Assembly (NCBI RefSeq): GCF_040802235.1
Contig: NC_133158.1
Span: forward strand, 38,320,001 to 38,384,000
From: Manis javanica
Taxonomy: Eukaryota; Chordata; Mammalia; Pholidota; Manidae
Length of the DNA: 64,000 nt
Direction: 5' to 3'
The first letter of the stretch is position 1, and every line of letters starts with the position of its first letter. The notes beneath the pieces were generated by a model. That model saw only the letters and a list, made by a program, of their open reading frames with translations. It had not been told where the DNA came from and ran no database searches. The translations under genes were made by a program, and so were the position numbers. Positions 39,801-51,906 of this stretch are shown one piece after another.

Positions 39801-40886
39801 AGATAAAGAAATAAAAGGCATCCAAACTGGAAAAGAGGAAGTAAAATTATCTCTGTTTGCAGATGATATGATCTTATATTTAGAAAACCCTCAGGACTCC
39901 ACAATGAAGCTGCTATGTCTAATAAATTCAGCAAAGTAGCAGGATACAAAGTCAACAAAGTACTTCTGTTCACAACAAAGAATCTGAAAAGGGAAACACA
40001 AAATAATGCCATTTACAATAGCATCAAAAAGAAGAAAATAGTTAGGAATTAACCAAGAAGGTGAAAGACTTGTACAGCAAAAACTACAAAGCACTGCTGG
40101 GATTAAAGAAGACACAAAGAAATGGAAACACATCCCATGTTCATGGATGAGGAGACAGTATTATGAAGATGTTAGTATCACCAGAGTGACTTACAGATTC
40201 AAGGCAATCCCTGTCAAAATTCCAGTGACTTTTTTTCAGAACAGAAAAACTCCTCCAAAATTCACATGGAATCTCAGCAGACCCAGAATAGCCAAAACAA
40301 TCTTGAATAAAACAAAACTGGAGGACTCACTCTTCCTGGTTTCAAATCTTACTACAAAGCTACAGTAGCCAAAACAGTGTGATACTGGCATGGCAGACAT
40401 ATGTACTGATGGATAGAACAGAGAGCCTTGGATGTATGGTTAAATGATTTCTCAAGGGTACAAGACTTTTCACTGGGGAAAGGACAGTCTTTTCAACAAA
40501 TTATGCTGGGAAAACTGGATTAGCTACCTTTCCTTACACCAAATATAAAAATTAGCTCAAAATGGATCAAGGACCTACATATAAGACCTAAGACAACAAA
40601 GCATTTAGAAGAAAACAGTGAAAATTTACATGGCACTGGTGTTGACAGTGGTTTCTTGGATATGACATCAAAGGCATAGGAACATAAGAAAAAAATACAA
40701 ATTGGACTTCATGAATATGACAAAAATCATGCATGAAAAGACACTATCTGCAGATTATAAAGAGACAGCCCAACAAATGGGAGAAAAGAGAAAATATTTG
40801 CAAATCATGTATCTGTTAGGGTATCAGTATCTAGAATACATAGAGGGCTCTTAACATTCAACAATAACAACAGCAAAAACCGACTC

Positions 40887-40901
40887 AAAAATAGGCAAAG
40901 G
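40887..40901 (+). repeat. Left target-site duplication of the young L1
   Basis: The 15-mer aaaaataggcaaagg recurs as aaaaatgggcaaagg at 46813-46827, with one mismatch. The host L1 continues directly across the two copies (cagacattt follows the right copy). Confidence 0.85.
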
Positions 40902-41535
40902 GAGATGGATTAAAGATGGCGCCATGAGAGGAGAGACAGAGGCTTCCTCCTAAAAATGGATACAATTAGAAAATATAGTTGGCACAACTAATTCTGAGAG
41001 AGCAACAGGAGAGAGGATGGCGTCAGACTGCACACACCTGGAGAAAAGAGCAGACCTCACCAAACGGGATAACATACCAGAGCTGTGGCTCCGTGGGACC
41101 TGAGCCCTTCCCCAACCCCAGCTCACAAGCGGGAGGGAGAGAAATGGAGCAGGGAGGGAGTGGAAGGCTTGGGACTGCTAAATGCCTAGCTCTGGAGATC
41201 TGCGCTGGGAGCACAAACCTACATTTCATGGTGCTTTCATGAGACTTGCATGACTACCGGGTTGGAAAGTTAATACAGGCAGAGTTCCTGGGGAGACTGG
41301 GATTCCGGCCACTTGTGGAAAGCAGGGATCCATATCCAGCTGCTCTGGGACAAAAATTTATACCTGTGTGCCCGGCCCACTGGCTCAGGCAGTGGAGACA
41401 GGCACAGCAGCCGGGAGGCGGGGAACAGCTCTTTCCTACCCCCTGTACTGATCCCCTGTGACCCCTGACATTGCTTCAGGGGCTGAGCAGCTCCAGAATA
41501 GAGCTTCTGAACACTTGAGGGCGCCATATGCAAAC

Positions 41536-42382
41536 ATGAAATGCCAAAGGAACCTTGTCCAGAGTAAAATTATTAATACAAATCCAGAGACAGATTTAAA
41601 TGATATGGACCTCGTGACTCTTCCTGAAAGAGAGTTCAAAATAAAAATCATCAGCATTCTAATGGAGGTACAGAAAGACATCCAAGAACTCAGGAATGAA
41701 TTCAGATCAGAGATCCAATCGTTGAAGAGCACGATGGAGGGTATTAAAAGCAGGCTGGATACAGTGGAGGAGATAATAAATGAAATAGAGACTAGAGAAG
41801 AGGAATACAAAGAAGCTGAGGCACAGAGAGAAAAAGGGATCCCTAAGAATTAAAGAATATTGAGAGAACTGTGTGACCAATCCAAGCGGAACAATATTCA
41901 CATTATAGGGATACTGGAAGAAGAAGGAGAGAGAGAAAGGGATAGAAAGTGTCTTTGAGGAGGTAGTTGCTGAAAACTTCCCCAATCTAGGGAAGGAGAT
42001 AGTCTTGCAGGCCATGGAGATCCACAGATCTCCCAACACAAGGGACCCAAGGAAGACAACACCAAGACACATAGTAATTAAAATGGGAAAGATCAAGGAT
42101 AAGGACAGACTGTTAAAAGCAGCCAGAAACAGAAATAAGATCACAAACAAAGGAAAGCCCATCAGGCTAACATCAGACTTCTCAGCAGAAACCTTACAGG
42201 CCAGAAGGGAGTGGCATGATGTATTTAATGCCATGAAGCAGAAGGGCCTGGAACCAAGATTACTTTATCTGGCAAGATTATCATTTAAATTTGAAGGAGG
42301 GATTAAACAATTTCCAGATAAGCAAAAGCTGAGAGAATTTACCTCCCACAAACCATCTCTATTTTTGGAGGGGCTGCTATAG
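41536..42382 (+). pseudogene. L1 ORF1 (RNA-binding chaperone), inactivated
   Basis: L1 ORF1p is the trimeric nucleic-acid chaperone of the L1 RNP. The N-terminal part starts MKCQRNLVQSKIINTNPETD, with a heptad-rich coiled coil (MEVQKDIQELRNEFRSEIQS and on). The RRM-like part has NNIHIIGILEEEG and the C-terminal domain has RHIVIKMGKIKDKDRLLKAA and SADFS-like TSDFSAETLQARREW. An in-frame TAA lies at 41851-41853 between the coiled coil and RRM. A frameshift follows in the A/G-rich stretch near 41925-41955, after which the C-terminal domain is in another frame to the TAG at 42380. The start ATG at 41536 follows the usual Met-Lys-Cys opening. Confidence 0.9.
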
Positions 42383-42689
42383 ATGGAAGTGTTCCTAAGG
42401 TTGAATAGCTGTCACCAGAGGTAATAAAACCACAGTAAAAAAAAGTAAAACAGCTAATTATGAAGCAAATGCAAAATTAAATTAACTATCCCCAAAGTTA
42501 ATCAAGGGATAGACAAAAAGTACAGAATTTGATACCTAATATATAAAGAATGGAGGAGGAAGAAAAAGGAGAAATAGAAAAGAACCTTTAGATTGTGTTT
42601 GTAACAGCATACTAATGAGTTAAGTTAGACTCTTAGATAGTGAGGAAAGTAACCTGGAACCTTTGGTAACCACGAATCCAAAGCCTGCA

Positions 42690-45600
42690 ATGGCAATAAG
42701 TACATACCTATCTAATCACCCTAAATATAAATGGACTGAATGCACCAATCAAAAGACATAGAGTCACTGAATGGATAAAAAAACAAGACCCATCTATATG
42801 CTGCTTACAAGAGACTCACCTCAAACCCAAAGACATACACAGACTAAAAGTCAATGGATGGAAAAAGATATTTCATGCAAACAATAGGGAGAAAAAAGCA
42901 GGTGTTACAGTACTAGTATCAGACAAAATAGACTTCAAAACAAAGAAAGTAACAAGAGATAAAGAAAGACATTATGTAATGATAAAGGGCCCAGTCCAAC
43001 AAGAGGATATAACCATTCTAAATATATATGCACCCAACACAGGAGCACCAGCATATGTGAAACAAATACTAACAAAACTAAAGGAGGAAATAAACTGTAG
43101 TGCATTCATTTTAGGAGACTTCAACACACCATTCACTCCAAAGGACAGATCCACCAGACAGAAAATAAGTAAGGACACAGAGGCACTGAACAACACAGTA
43201 GAGCAGATGGACCTAATAGACATCTATAGAACTCTACACCCAAAAGCAACAGGATACACATTCTTCTCAAGTGCACATGGAACATTCTCCAGAATAGACC
43301 ACATACTAGGCCACAAAAAGAGCCTCAGTAAATTCAAAAAGATTGAAATTCTGCCAACCAACTTTTCAGACCACAAAGGTATAAAATTAGAAATAAATTG
43401 TACAAAGAAAGCAAAAAGGTTCACAAACACATGGAGGCTTAACAACACGCTCCTAAATAGTCAATGGATCAATAACCAAATTAAAATGGAGATCCAGCAA
43501 TATATGGAAATAAATGACAACAACAACACAAAGCCCCAACTTCTGTGGGATGCAGCGAAAGCACTCTTAAGAGGAAAGTATATAACAATCCAGGCATATT
43601 TAAAGAAGGAAGAAAACACACAAATGAATAATCTAACGTCACAACTATCAAAATTGGAAAAAGAAGAACAAATGAGGCCTAAAGTCAGCAGAAGGAGGGA
43701 CATAATAAAGATCAGAGAAGAAATAAATAAAACTGAGAAGAATAAAACAATAGAAAAAAATCAGTGAAACCAAGAGTTGGTTCTTTCGGAAAATAAACAA
43801 AATAATAAGCCCCTAGCCAGACTTATTAAGAGAAAAAGAGAATCAACACACATCAACAGAATCAGAAATGAGAAAGGAAACATCACGACAGACCCCACAG
43901 AAATACAAAGAATTATTAGAGACTACTATGAAAACCTATATGCTAAGAAGCTGGAAAACCTAGAAGAAATGGACAACTTCGTAGAAAAATACAACCTTCC
44001 AAGACCTACCAAGGAAGAAACACAAAATCTAAACAAACCAATTACCAGCAAAGAAATTGAAGCAGTAATCAAAAAACTACCCAAGAAAAAGAACCCCAGG
44101 CCAGATGGATTTACCTCGGAATTTTATCAGACATACAGAGAAGATATAATACCCATTCTCCTTAAAGTTTTCCAAAAAATCGAAGAGGTGGGAATACTCC
44201 CAAACTCATTCTATGAAGCCAACATCACCCTAATACCAAAACCAGGCAAAGACCCCACCAAAAAAGAAAATTACAGACCAATATCCCTGATGAACATAGA
44301 TGCAAAAATACTCAACAAAATATTAGCAAATCGAATTCAAAAATACATCAAAAGGATTGTACACCATGACCAAGTGGGATTCATCCCAGGGATGCAAGGA
44401 TGGTACAACATTCAAAAATCCATCAACATCATCCACCACATCAACAAAAGGAAGGACAAAAACCACATGATCATCTCCATAGATGCTGAAAAAGCATTCA
44501 ACAAAATTCAACATCCATTCATGATAAAAACTCTCAACAAAATGGGTATAGAGGGCAGGTACCTCAACATAATAAAGGCCATATATGATAAACCCACAGC
44601 CAACATCATACTGAACAGTGAAAAGCTGAAAGCTTTTCCTCTGAGATTGGGAACAAGACAGGGATGCCCACTCTCCCCACTGTTATTTAACATAGTACTG
44701 GAGGTCCTAGCCATGGCAATTAGACAAAACAAAGAAATACAAGGAATCCAGATTGGTAAAGAAGAAGTTAAACTGTCACTATTTGCAGGTGACATGATAT
44801 TGTACATAAAAAACCCTAAAGACTCCACTCCAAAACTACTAGAACTGATATTGGAATACAGCAAAGTTGCAGGATACAAAATTAACACACAGAAATCTGT
44901 AGCTTTCCTATACACTAACAATGAACCAATGGAAAGAGAAATCAGGAAAATAATTCCATTCACAATTGCATCAAAAAGAATAAAATACCTAGGAATAAAC
45001 CTAACCAAGGAAGTGAAAGACCTATACCCCAAAAACTACAAGACACTCTTAAGAGAAGTTAAAGAGGACACTAACAAATGGAAACTCATCCCATGCTCTT
45101 GGCTAGGAAGAATTAATATCGTCAAAATGACCATCCTGCCCAAAGCAATATACAGATTTGATACAAGCCCTATCAAATTACCAACAACATTCTTCAACGA
45201 ACTAGAAGAAATAGTTCAAAAATTCCTTTGGAAACACCAAAGACCCCGAATAGCCAAAGCAATCCTGAGAAGGAAGAATAAAGTTGGCGGGGGGGATCCT
45301 AACTTCAAGCTGTACTACAAAGCCACAGTGATCAAGACAGTTTGGTACTGGCACAAGAACAGAGCCACAGACCAGTGGAACAGAATAGAGACCCCAGATA
45401 TTAACCCAAACATATATGGTCAATTAATATATGATAAAGGAGTCATGGACATACAATGGGGAAATGACAGTCTCTTCAACAGATGGTGCTGGCAAAACTG
45501 GACAGCTACATGTAAGAGAATGAAACTGGATCACTGTCTAACCCCATACACAAAAGTAAATTCAAAATGGATCAAAGACCTGAATGTAAGTCATGAAACC

Positions 45601-46323
45601 AAAATTCTCTTGGACATAAACATGAGCAACTTCTTCATGACCATATCTCCCTGGGCAAGGGAAACAAAAGCAAAAATGAACAAGTGGAACTATATCAAGC
45701 TGAAAAGCTTCTGTACAGCAAAGGACACCATCAACAGAACAAAAAGGTACCCTACAGTATGGGAGAATATATTCATAAATGACACATCTGATAAAGGGTT
45801 GACATCCAAAATATATAAAGAGCTCACACACCTCAACAAACAAAAAGCAAATAATCCAATTAAAAAATGGGCAGCGGAGCTGAACAGGCAATTCTCCAAA
45901 GAAGAAATTCAGCTGGCCAAAAGACACATGAAAAGATGCTCCACATCGCTTGTCATCAGAGAAATGCAAGTTAAAACCACAATGAGATATCATCTCACAC
46001 CAGTAAGGATGGCTACCATCCAAAAGACAAACAACAAATGTTGGCGAGGTTGTGGAGAAAGGGGAACCCTCCTACACTGCTGGTGGGAATGTAAATTAGT
46101 TCAACCATTGTGGAAAGCAGTATGGAGGTTCCTCAAAATGCTCAAAATAGAAATACAATTTGACTCAGGAATTCCACTTCTAGGAATTTACCCTAAGAGT
46201 GCAGCAGCCCAGTTTGAAAAAGATAGATGCACCCCTATGTTTATAGCAGCACTATTTACAATAACCAAGAAATGGAGGCAACCTAGGTGTCCATCAATAG
46301 ATGAATGGATAAAGAAGATGTAG
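42690..46323 (+). pseudogene. L1 ORF2 (endonuclease-reverse transcriptase), inactivated
   Basis: ORF2p would nick target DNA and reverse-transcribe L1 RNA. Endonuclease motifs are visible in one frame: LNINGLNAPIKR, LQETHL, YAPNTGAP, GDFNTPF and SDHKG. The RT domain ([34 protein letters not shown]) and the C-terminal Cys region ([18 protein letters not shown]) lie in an 848-codon open stretch, 43777-46323. Three faults are seen. The frame shifts just after the start (an apparent 2-nt loss near 42712). A short out-of-frame segment lies at about 43755-43800, with a stop at 43765. The RT box reads FAGDM instead of FADDM, with GGT at 44788-44790, removing a catalytic Asp. The copy cannot make active ORF2p as it stands. 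Confidence 0.93.
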
Positions 46324-46812
46324 TACATTTATACAATGGAATATTATTCAGCCATAAGAAAACAAATCCTACCATTTGCAACAACATGGATGGAGCTAGA
46401 GGGTATTATGCTCAGTGAAATAAGCCAGGTGGAGAAAGAGAAGTACCAAATGATTTCACTCATCTGTGGAGTATAAGAACAAAGAAAAACTGAAGGAACA
46501 AAACAGCAGCAGACTCACAGAACCCAAGAATGGACTAATGGTTACCAAAGGGAAAGGGACTGAGCAGGAGGGGTGGGAAGGGAGGGATAAGGGCGGGAAA
46601 AAGAAAGGGGGCCTTACGATTAGCATGTATAATGTGGGGGGGGCAAGGGGAGGGCTGTGCCACACAGAGAAGACAAGTATTGAGTCTACAGCATCTTACT
46701 ACACTGATGGACAGTGACTGTAATGGGGTTTGGGGGGGGCTTGGTGAAGGGGGGAGTCTAGTAACCATAATGTTCTTCATGTAATTGTAGATTAATGATA
46801 ATAAAATGAAAA

Positions 46813-46827
46813 AAAAATGGGCAAAGG
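46813..46827 (+). repeat. Right target-site duplication of the young L1
   Basis: This is the right copy of the 15-bp duplication. The A run at 46810-46817 is shared between the L1 tail and the duplication, so the exact junction is ambiguous by a few bases. Confidence 0.8.
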
Positions 46828-49089
46828 ACCTGAGCAGACATTTCTGCAGAGAAGATATGTGAATGGACAATAAGCACATGAGAGTAGGGAAATCAAATAA
46901 AAACTACGATGAGATACCACCTCATACCCATTAGGATGGCTACGATCAAAAAACCAGCAAACAAGTGTTGGGGAAGATGTGGAGATACCGGAACTCTTGT
47001 GCCCTGTTGGTGGGAATGTGAAATGATGCAACCATCATGGAAAAACAATATAGCAGTTCCTCAAAAAGTTAAAAATAGAATTACCATATGTTTCAGCAGT
47101 TCCACTTCTGGGTATATACCCAAAGGAATTAAAAGCAGAGTCTTGAAGAAATATTTGTACACTATGTCATAGCAGCTAATTTCATAATAGCTAAAACATG
47201 GAAGCAACCCATATCCATTGCTGGATGAATGGATAAGCAAAATGCAGTGCATACATACAATGGAATCTTATTCAGCCTTAAAAGGCAGTTCTGGCACATG
47301 CTACACGGATGAACCTTGAGGACATTATAGTCAGTGAAGTAAGCCAGTCCCATAAGGACACATACTGTGTGATTCCACTTTCTTGAGGTCCTAGAGCCAT
47401 CACATTCATAGGACAGAAAGTAGAATGGTGGGTGCCAGGGGCTGATGGGGTGGTGGGGGAAAGTTAGTTTTTAATAGGTCTAGGGCTTCAGTTTACAAGA
47501 TGTAAAGAGTTTTGGGGATGGAGGTGATGGCTGCACAACGGTGTGAATACTTAGTACCACTGATCTGCACACCCGAAAATGATTAAGATGGTAAATTTTG
47601 CTAAGTAGATTTTACCACCCTAAGAAAGGGAATAAACTGAAAGAGAGACCCTCTTCATTCCACAACCCCAAGCTCAGTGCTCTCGGGACCCAGCATGTAG
47701 GGTCGGGGAGGAAGTGGGTGGGTGCACTTAGTTCTGAGCCTTTACAGGGAGCTGGTGGTTTGTCGCCCTTGTGTGCTTGAGTATCTGGCCTTTTCTCCTC
47801 CCTCTTCATCCCAGGGGGCTGTGTCCAGTGGGTGCCTCTTCCCCTGCGCTCGGCCCAGCCTTGTACAGTTAGTTCTCCCCACCATTGAGTTGGCTTTTGC
47901 GTCCCCTCCTGTTTGTCCATCGTCCTCTGCTGGAATTCCTCCCATGTGCCACCTGCATACGCTTGCCCTGGACTCCGGGCTTCGCTCCTGCCATGTCACC
48001 GCCTGTCCTCTTCCTCCGAGTTCTGGGAGCTGGCCCCAGCGTAGCATCGCTCCCTCTGCTGTGCTGATTGCCAGTCACATCTGGTCCTCACTGTGGTCAT
48101 GGCCTTAACCCGTGTGGGTTTCCTGTGCCCAGATGGGTCTCTCCAGTGGCAGGTGTACAGCCTCATGGGGAAGGAATTAAGATGTTTCTTCTAATTCTTG
48201 CAGTTTCTACATTTACTTGGATTGTCAATCACATTCCCTTAATGAATGTATTTTCTTTCTCATGCTTCCAGTGACATTTTACTGCTTGCTTGTCTTTAGA
48301 ACAGGAAGTCAGTGCTAGTCCAGCACCTGGGACTTATAATGAGTTGGGACGTTTTAATTGAGTGTCGGGACGAAACCTGGGCTGGATATGTAGGTAGCTT
48401 TCCCTGAGCTGTGGCATCTTATTTCCGTTGGAGGGGCAGCCGTGGGTTGCAGGTGCCTAACATAGCTGACACAGGTCTCCCTCAGCCAGAGGTGGGCGCC
48501 AGCAAGCACTTCTGGTTGTGGCACCTCATGTGTGGCTGGCTCTGTATGGTGGCCCCAACTGCCCCAAGACTGGTCCTTACCTACCCCTCTGGCTCTTTGC
48601 AGTGATGGGCTGTCTGGGTTTCTGCTGGATTCCTCCTCTCATTTTCTAATTTGCTGGTTGGGCTGGTCCTTCCAGAAGGAAGGTTTGCATGCCTTCCAGG
48701 AAGGCATTCAGGCTTCATTTCTCTGCTCTGTTCCCTTGTGGCAGAATCCAGGAGGGGTCAGACATCCATCCTCAACTTTCACCTCACCTGACCACTTCTG
48801 CTTGTCTTCTCCCTGGTCCTCTCTTCCCCCACGCTCTGGCTGCTGGGAACACAGAACTAACTGGTGCTTAGACTCTGAAGCTGCCCCAGCTTGCCCAGGG
48901 TCCTCAGAGGTCCTGGTCCAGGCTCCCACTGGCCCTCCCTGGAGAGATGGGGCCTGGGTGTCACAATCAGACTGCAGCAAGGTGGGCAGAGAACAGGACA
49001 GGACCTGTATAGTAATAGTAAGCCACCATTTGGGGTAATTTGTTATGCAGCAATAGAAAATGGAGCTGGTTCGCGCATTGCAAATTAGT

Positions 49090-49780
49090 AATGTAGTGGG
49101 CATTTTCTGGTGCCTGACTTCTCCCCTCAGCATGATGTTTGTGAGGTTTACTCATGGTGTTATCTGCATGCAGTTTGTTCCTTTTATGGCTGAGTAGATC
49201 TCCATGGTATGCAATGGCCCCCTATCGTAATCCCATGAATCTATGACGATATTCCAGCTGACCTTGAGATGGGGACATTGTGTAATCACTAGGGTCCTTA
49301 TAAATGGAAGAGGGAGGCAGAAAGAGACAGTAAAGAATGCCATGTGAGAAAGACTCAACTGGCACTGCTTGTTTCAAAATGGAAAGGGTCCAAGTAGCAC
49401 TTAGAAGCTGGAAAAGATGAGATGAGGCTTCTTCCAACCTCCAGAAAGTAAAGCAGCTCTGCTGATACCTTGATTTTTAGCCCAGTAAGATCCACTTCAG
49501 AATTCTGGCCTCCAGAACTGCAAGAGCATAAATGTGTTTTGTTTTAGGCTATCCCTTTGCAGTAGTTGGTTAGAGCAGCAATAGACATTTAATGCACATG
49601 GTATAGATACAGCACATTGTGTTTACCCGCACACCTGCTGACGGATATGTCAATTTCCAGTTCTTGTCTAGTATGAATTATTTTTCTATGAACATTGCTG
49701 GGATTTTTTGTTGCACTATCTCTAACACAGCCATTCTTTCTTCCAGTGTTAGAACAGACCACTCACTTATCATTGTATTT
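49090..49780 (-). mobile_element. L1 3' fragment split by an MLT1 LTR
   Basis: 'tctggtgcctgacttctccc', 'cagcatgatgtttgtgaggt' and 'ttttatggctgagtagatct' are antisense L1 3' sequence. It resumes after the LTR with 'caatttccagttcttgtcta' and 'tatgaattatttttctatga'. The two halves join in register once the LTR is removed. Confidence 0.7.
49210..49598 (+). mobile_element. MLT1 solo LTR (ERVL-MaLR)
   Basis: The LTR is 389 bp, starts TG and ends CA. It is flanked by a 5-bp duplication TGGTA (49205-49209 and 49599-49603). Internal MLT1 landmarks are 'actagggtccttataaatgg', 'agcccagtaagatccacttc' and 'ggcctccagaactgcaagag'. No coding region is attached, so this is a solo LTR of an old retrovirus-like element. 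Confidence 0.88.
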
Positions 49781-49813
49781 TTTAGTAGACTTCATTTTTA
49801 AAAACAATTTTAT

Positions 49814-49864
49814 AATCTCTGTACCTTCCACTCATAGCAAAATTGAGTGGAAGGTACAGAGATT
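49814..49864. repeat. 21-bp perfect inverted repeat with 9-nt loop
   Basis: Left arm 49814-49834 contains ctctgtaccttccactca. Right arm 49844-49864 is its exact reverse complement, with loop tagcaaaat. The right arm is ordinary L1 3' sequence (antisense). The left arm occupies the place where an L1 'aggttcaca'-like stretch is expected, so it looks like an inverted copy of the neighbour. Confidence 0.9.
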
Positions 49865-51906
49865 TCCCAGATATCCTCTGTCCCCACCAACCTCCCTTAT
49901 TACTGACATCCTGCACCAGAGCGGTCCATTTGTTACAAATGCTGAGCCCATGCTGACACATCATCAAAACCCAAAGTCCATAGTTTTACTTGAGGGCTTT
50001 CTTGGTGGTGTGCATGTGATGGGTTTGGACAAATGTACAATGATGCATACTGTTACAGTATCATACAGAGTATTTTTACTACCCTAAATATTCTTTGTGC
50101 TCCATCTCTTCATCCCTCCTTCCCCTTAACTCCTGTGAACTACTGGTCCTTTTATTGTCTCCATAGTTGCACCTTCTCCAGAACGCCTTACAGTTGGAAT
50201 TATACAGTTTGTAGCCTTTTCAGATTGGTTTCTTTCACTTAGTAATGTGATATGCATTTAAGCTTCCTCTGTCTTTTCATGGCTTGGTAGTTTTGGATAG
50301 TATTTTTTAGTGCTGAATAGTATTCCTTTATCTAGATGGACTAAAGTTTGTTTATACATTCATCCACTGAAAGACATCTTGATTGCTTCCAAGTTTTGTT
50401 AATTATAAATAAAGCTGTTATAAACATCCATGTGCAGATTTTTGAGTGGATGTAATTTTTTACTATTTGGGTAATACCAAGGGATGTGATTGCTGGATCA
50501 TTTTGTAAGAGCATGTTTAGCTTTGTAAGAAACTGCCAAACTGTCTTCCAAAGTGGCTGTGCCATTTTGCATTCCTGCCAACAATGAGTGAGCATTCCTG
50601 TTGCTCCACATCCTCATCAGCATTTGGTGGTGTCAGTCTTTTGGATTTTGGCCATTCTACTAGGTGTAGGTAATCTTATCTCATTGTAATTCCTTAATGA
50701 CATCTGATGAACATCTCACATGCCAGGTTTTCCATCTGTACATGTTCTTTGATGAGGTGTCTGTTTAGGTCTTTGGCCCACTTTTAAATGAGACTGTTCA
50801 TTTTTCTTATTGTTAAATTTTAGCAGTTCTTTATATTTCAGATAACAGTCCTTTATCAGGTATATATTTTGCAAATATTTTTTCCCAGCCTGTGGTTTGT
50901 TTCCTCATTCTCTTGACACTGCCTTTCATAAGGCAGAATTTTTAAATTTTAATGAAGTCGATCTTTTCAATTATTTCTTTCACAGATTGTAACTTTGGTA
51001 TTATATCTAAAAAGTCATCACCAGACACAAGACCATCTAGATTTTCCTCTAAGTTTTCTTTTAGGAGTTTTATAGTTTTGCATTTTACCTTTAGGTTTGC
51101 GATCCATTTTGAGTTTGTTTTTGTGAAGGGTGTAAGGTCATCTCTATATTCTTTCCTTTTTTTTTTTTTTTTTTTTTGTATGTGGAAGTCCAGCATTTAT
51201 TGAAAAGAATATCTTTGCTTCTGTGAGTTTGTTCAAAGGTCAATTGGCTGTGTTTGTGTGGTCTATTTCTGAGCTCTTGACTCTGTTCCATTGATCTACT
51301 TGTCTATTCTTTTGCCAATACCACACATCTTGATTACTGTAGCTTTATAATAAGGCTTAAGTTGGCTAGTGTCAGTCCTCCAATTTTGCTCTTCCCCTTC
51401 AGTATTGTGTTAGCTGTTCTGGGTCTTTCACCTCTCTGTATAAACTGCAGAATAAGTTTGTCAATATACACAAAACAATTTGCTGGAATTCTGACTGGGA
51501 TTGAATTGAATCGATCAAGTTGGGAAGAACTGCTATCTTGACAATATTGAGTCTTACTACCCATAAATATGGAATGTATCTGTTTAGCTCTTTTTTTATT
51601 TTGTTCATTCAGAATTGTGTAGTTTTCTTCACAGAGATCTTGTACACATTTTGTTTGATTTATACATAAGAATTTCATTTTGGGAGTTGCTAAAATAATT
51701 GGTATTGTGTTTTCAATTTCAAACTCCACTTGTTCATTGCTGCTATATAGGAAAGTGATTGATTTTTGTATACTAACATATTTTGTAACCTTGCTGTAAT
51801 GGCTTACTAGTTCTAGGAGTTTTTGGTTGATTTGTTCAGATTTTCTCACAGATAGTATCATCTGTGAACAAAAACAGTTTCATTTTTTTCCTTCCCCATC
51901 TGTATA

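Larger units (their letters stand above)
40902..46812 (+). mobile_element. Near full-length younger L1, nested in an older L1
   Basis: The element is about 5.9 kb. Its 5' end contains 'aagatggcgccatgagagg', typical of a complete L1 5' UTR start. ORF1 follows at 41536-42382, an inter-ORF region, ORF2 at 42690-46323, a G-rich 3' UTR (46600-46760) and AATAAA at 46800 with a short A tail. A 15-bp target duplication flanks it. Both ORFs are broken (see their entries). It shares its 3' UTR with the copies at 9657-10492 and 56537-56650, marking one lineage-specific family. It is antisense to CFAP100. Confidence 0.93.
34901..47640 (+). mobile_element. Ancient full-length L1 broken by three insertions
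   Basis: The element starts at a 5' end containing 'gaagatggccgagtagga' (34914) and runs through ORF1 remnants (36320-37400, interrupted), the ORF2 endonuclease region (38000 on) and a reverse transcriptase region with the 'tttgcagatgatatgatc' FADD codons (39857-39874). Its 3' part resumes after 46827 and ends near 47640. Every frame has many stops. The insertions are at 35735-36320, 36578-36890 and 40902-46812. Removing them leaves roughly 5.9 kb, a normal L1 length. It is antisense to CFAP100. Confidence 0.85.

Noticed and set aside
43777..46323. 848-codon ORF as an active gene or domesticated reverse transcriptase
   Set aside because: It is a part of L1 ORF2 within an element that has target duplications, a broken start, an internal shift and a lost catalytic Asp.
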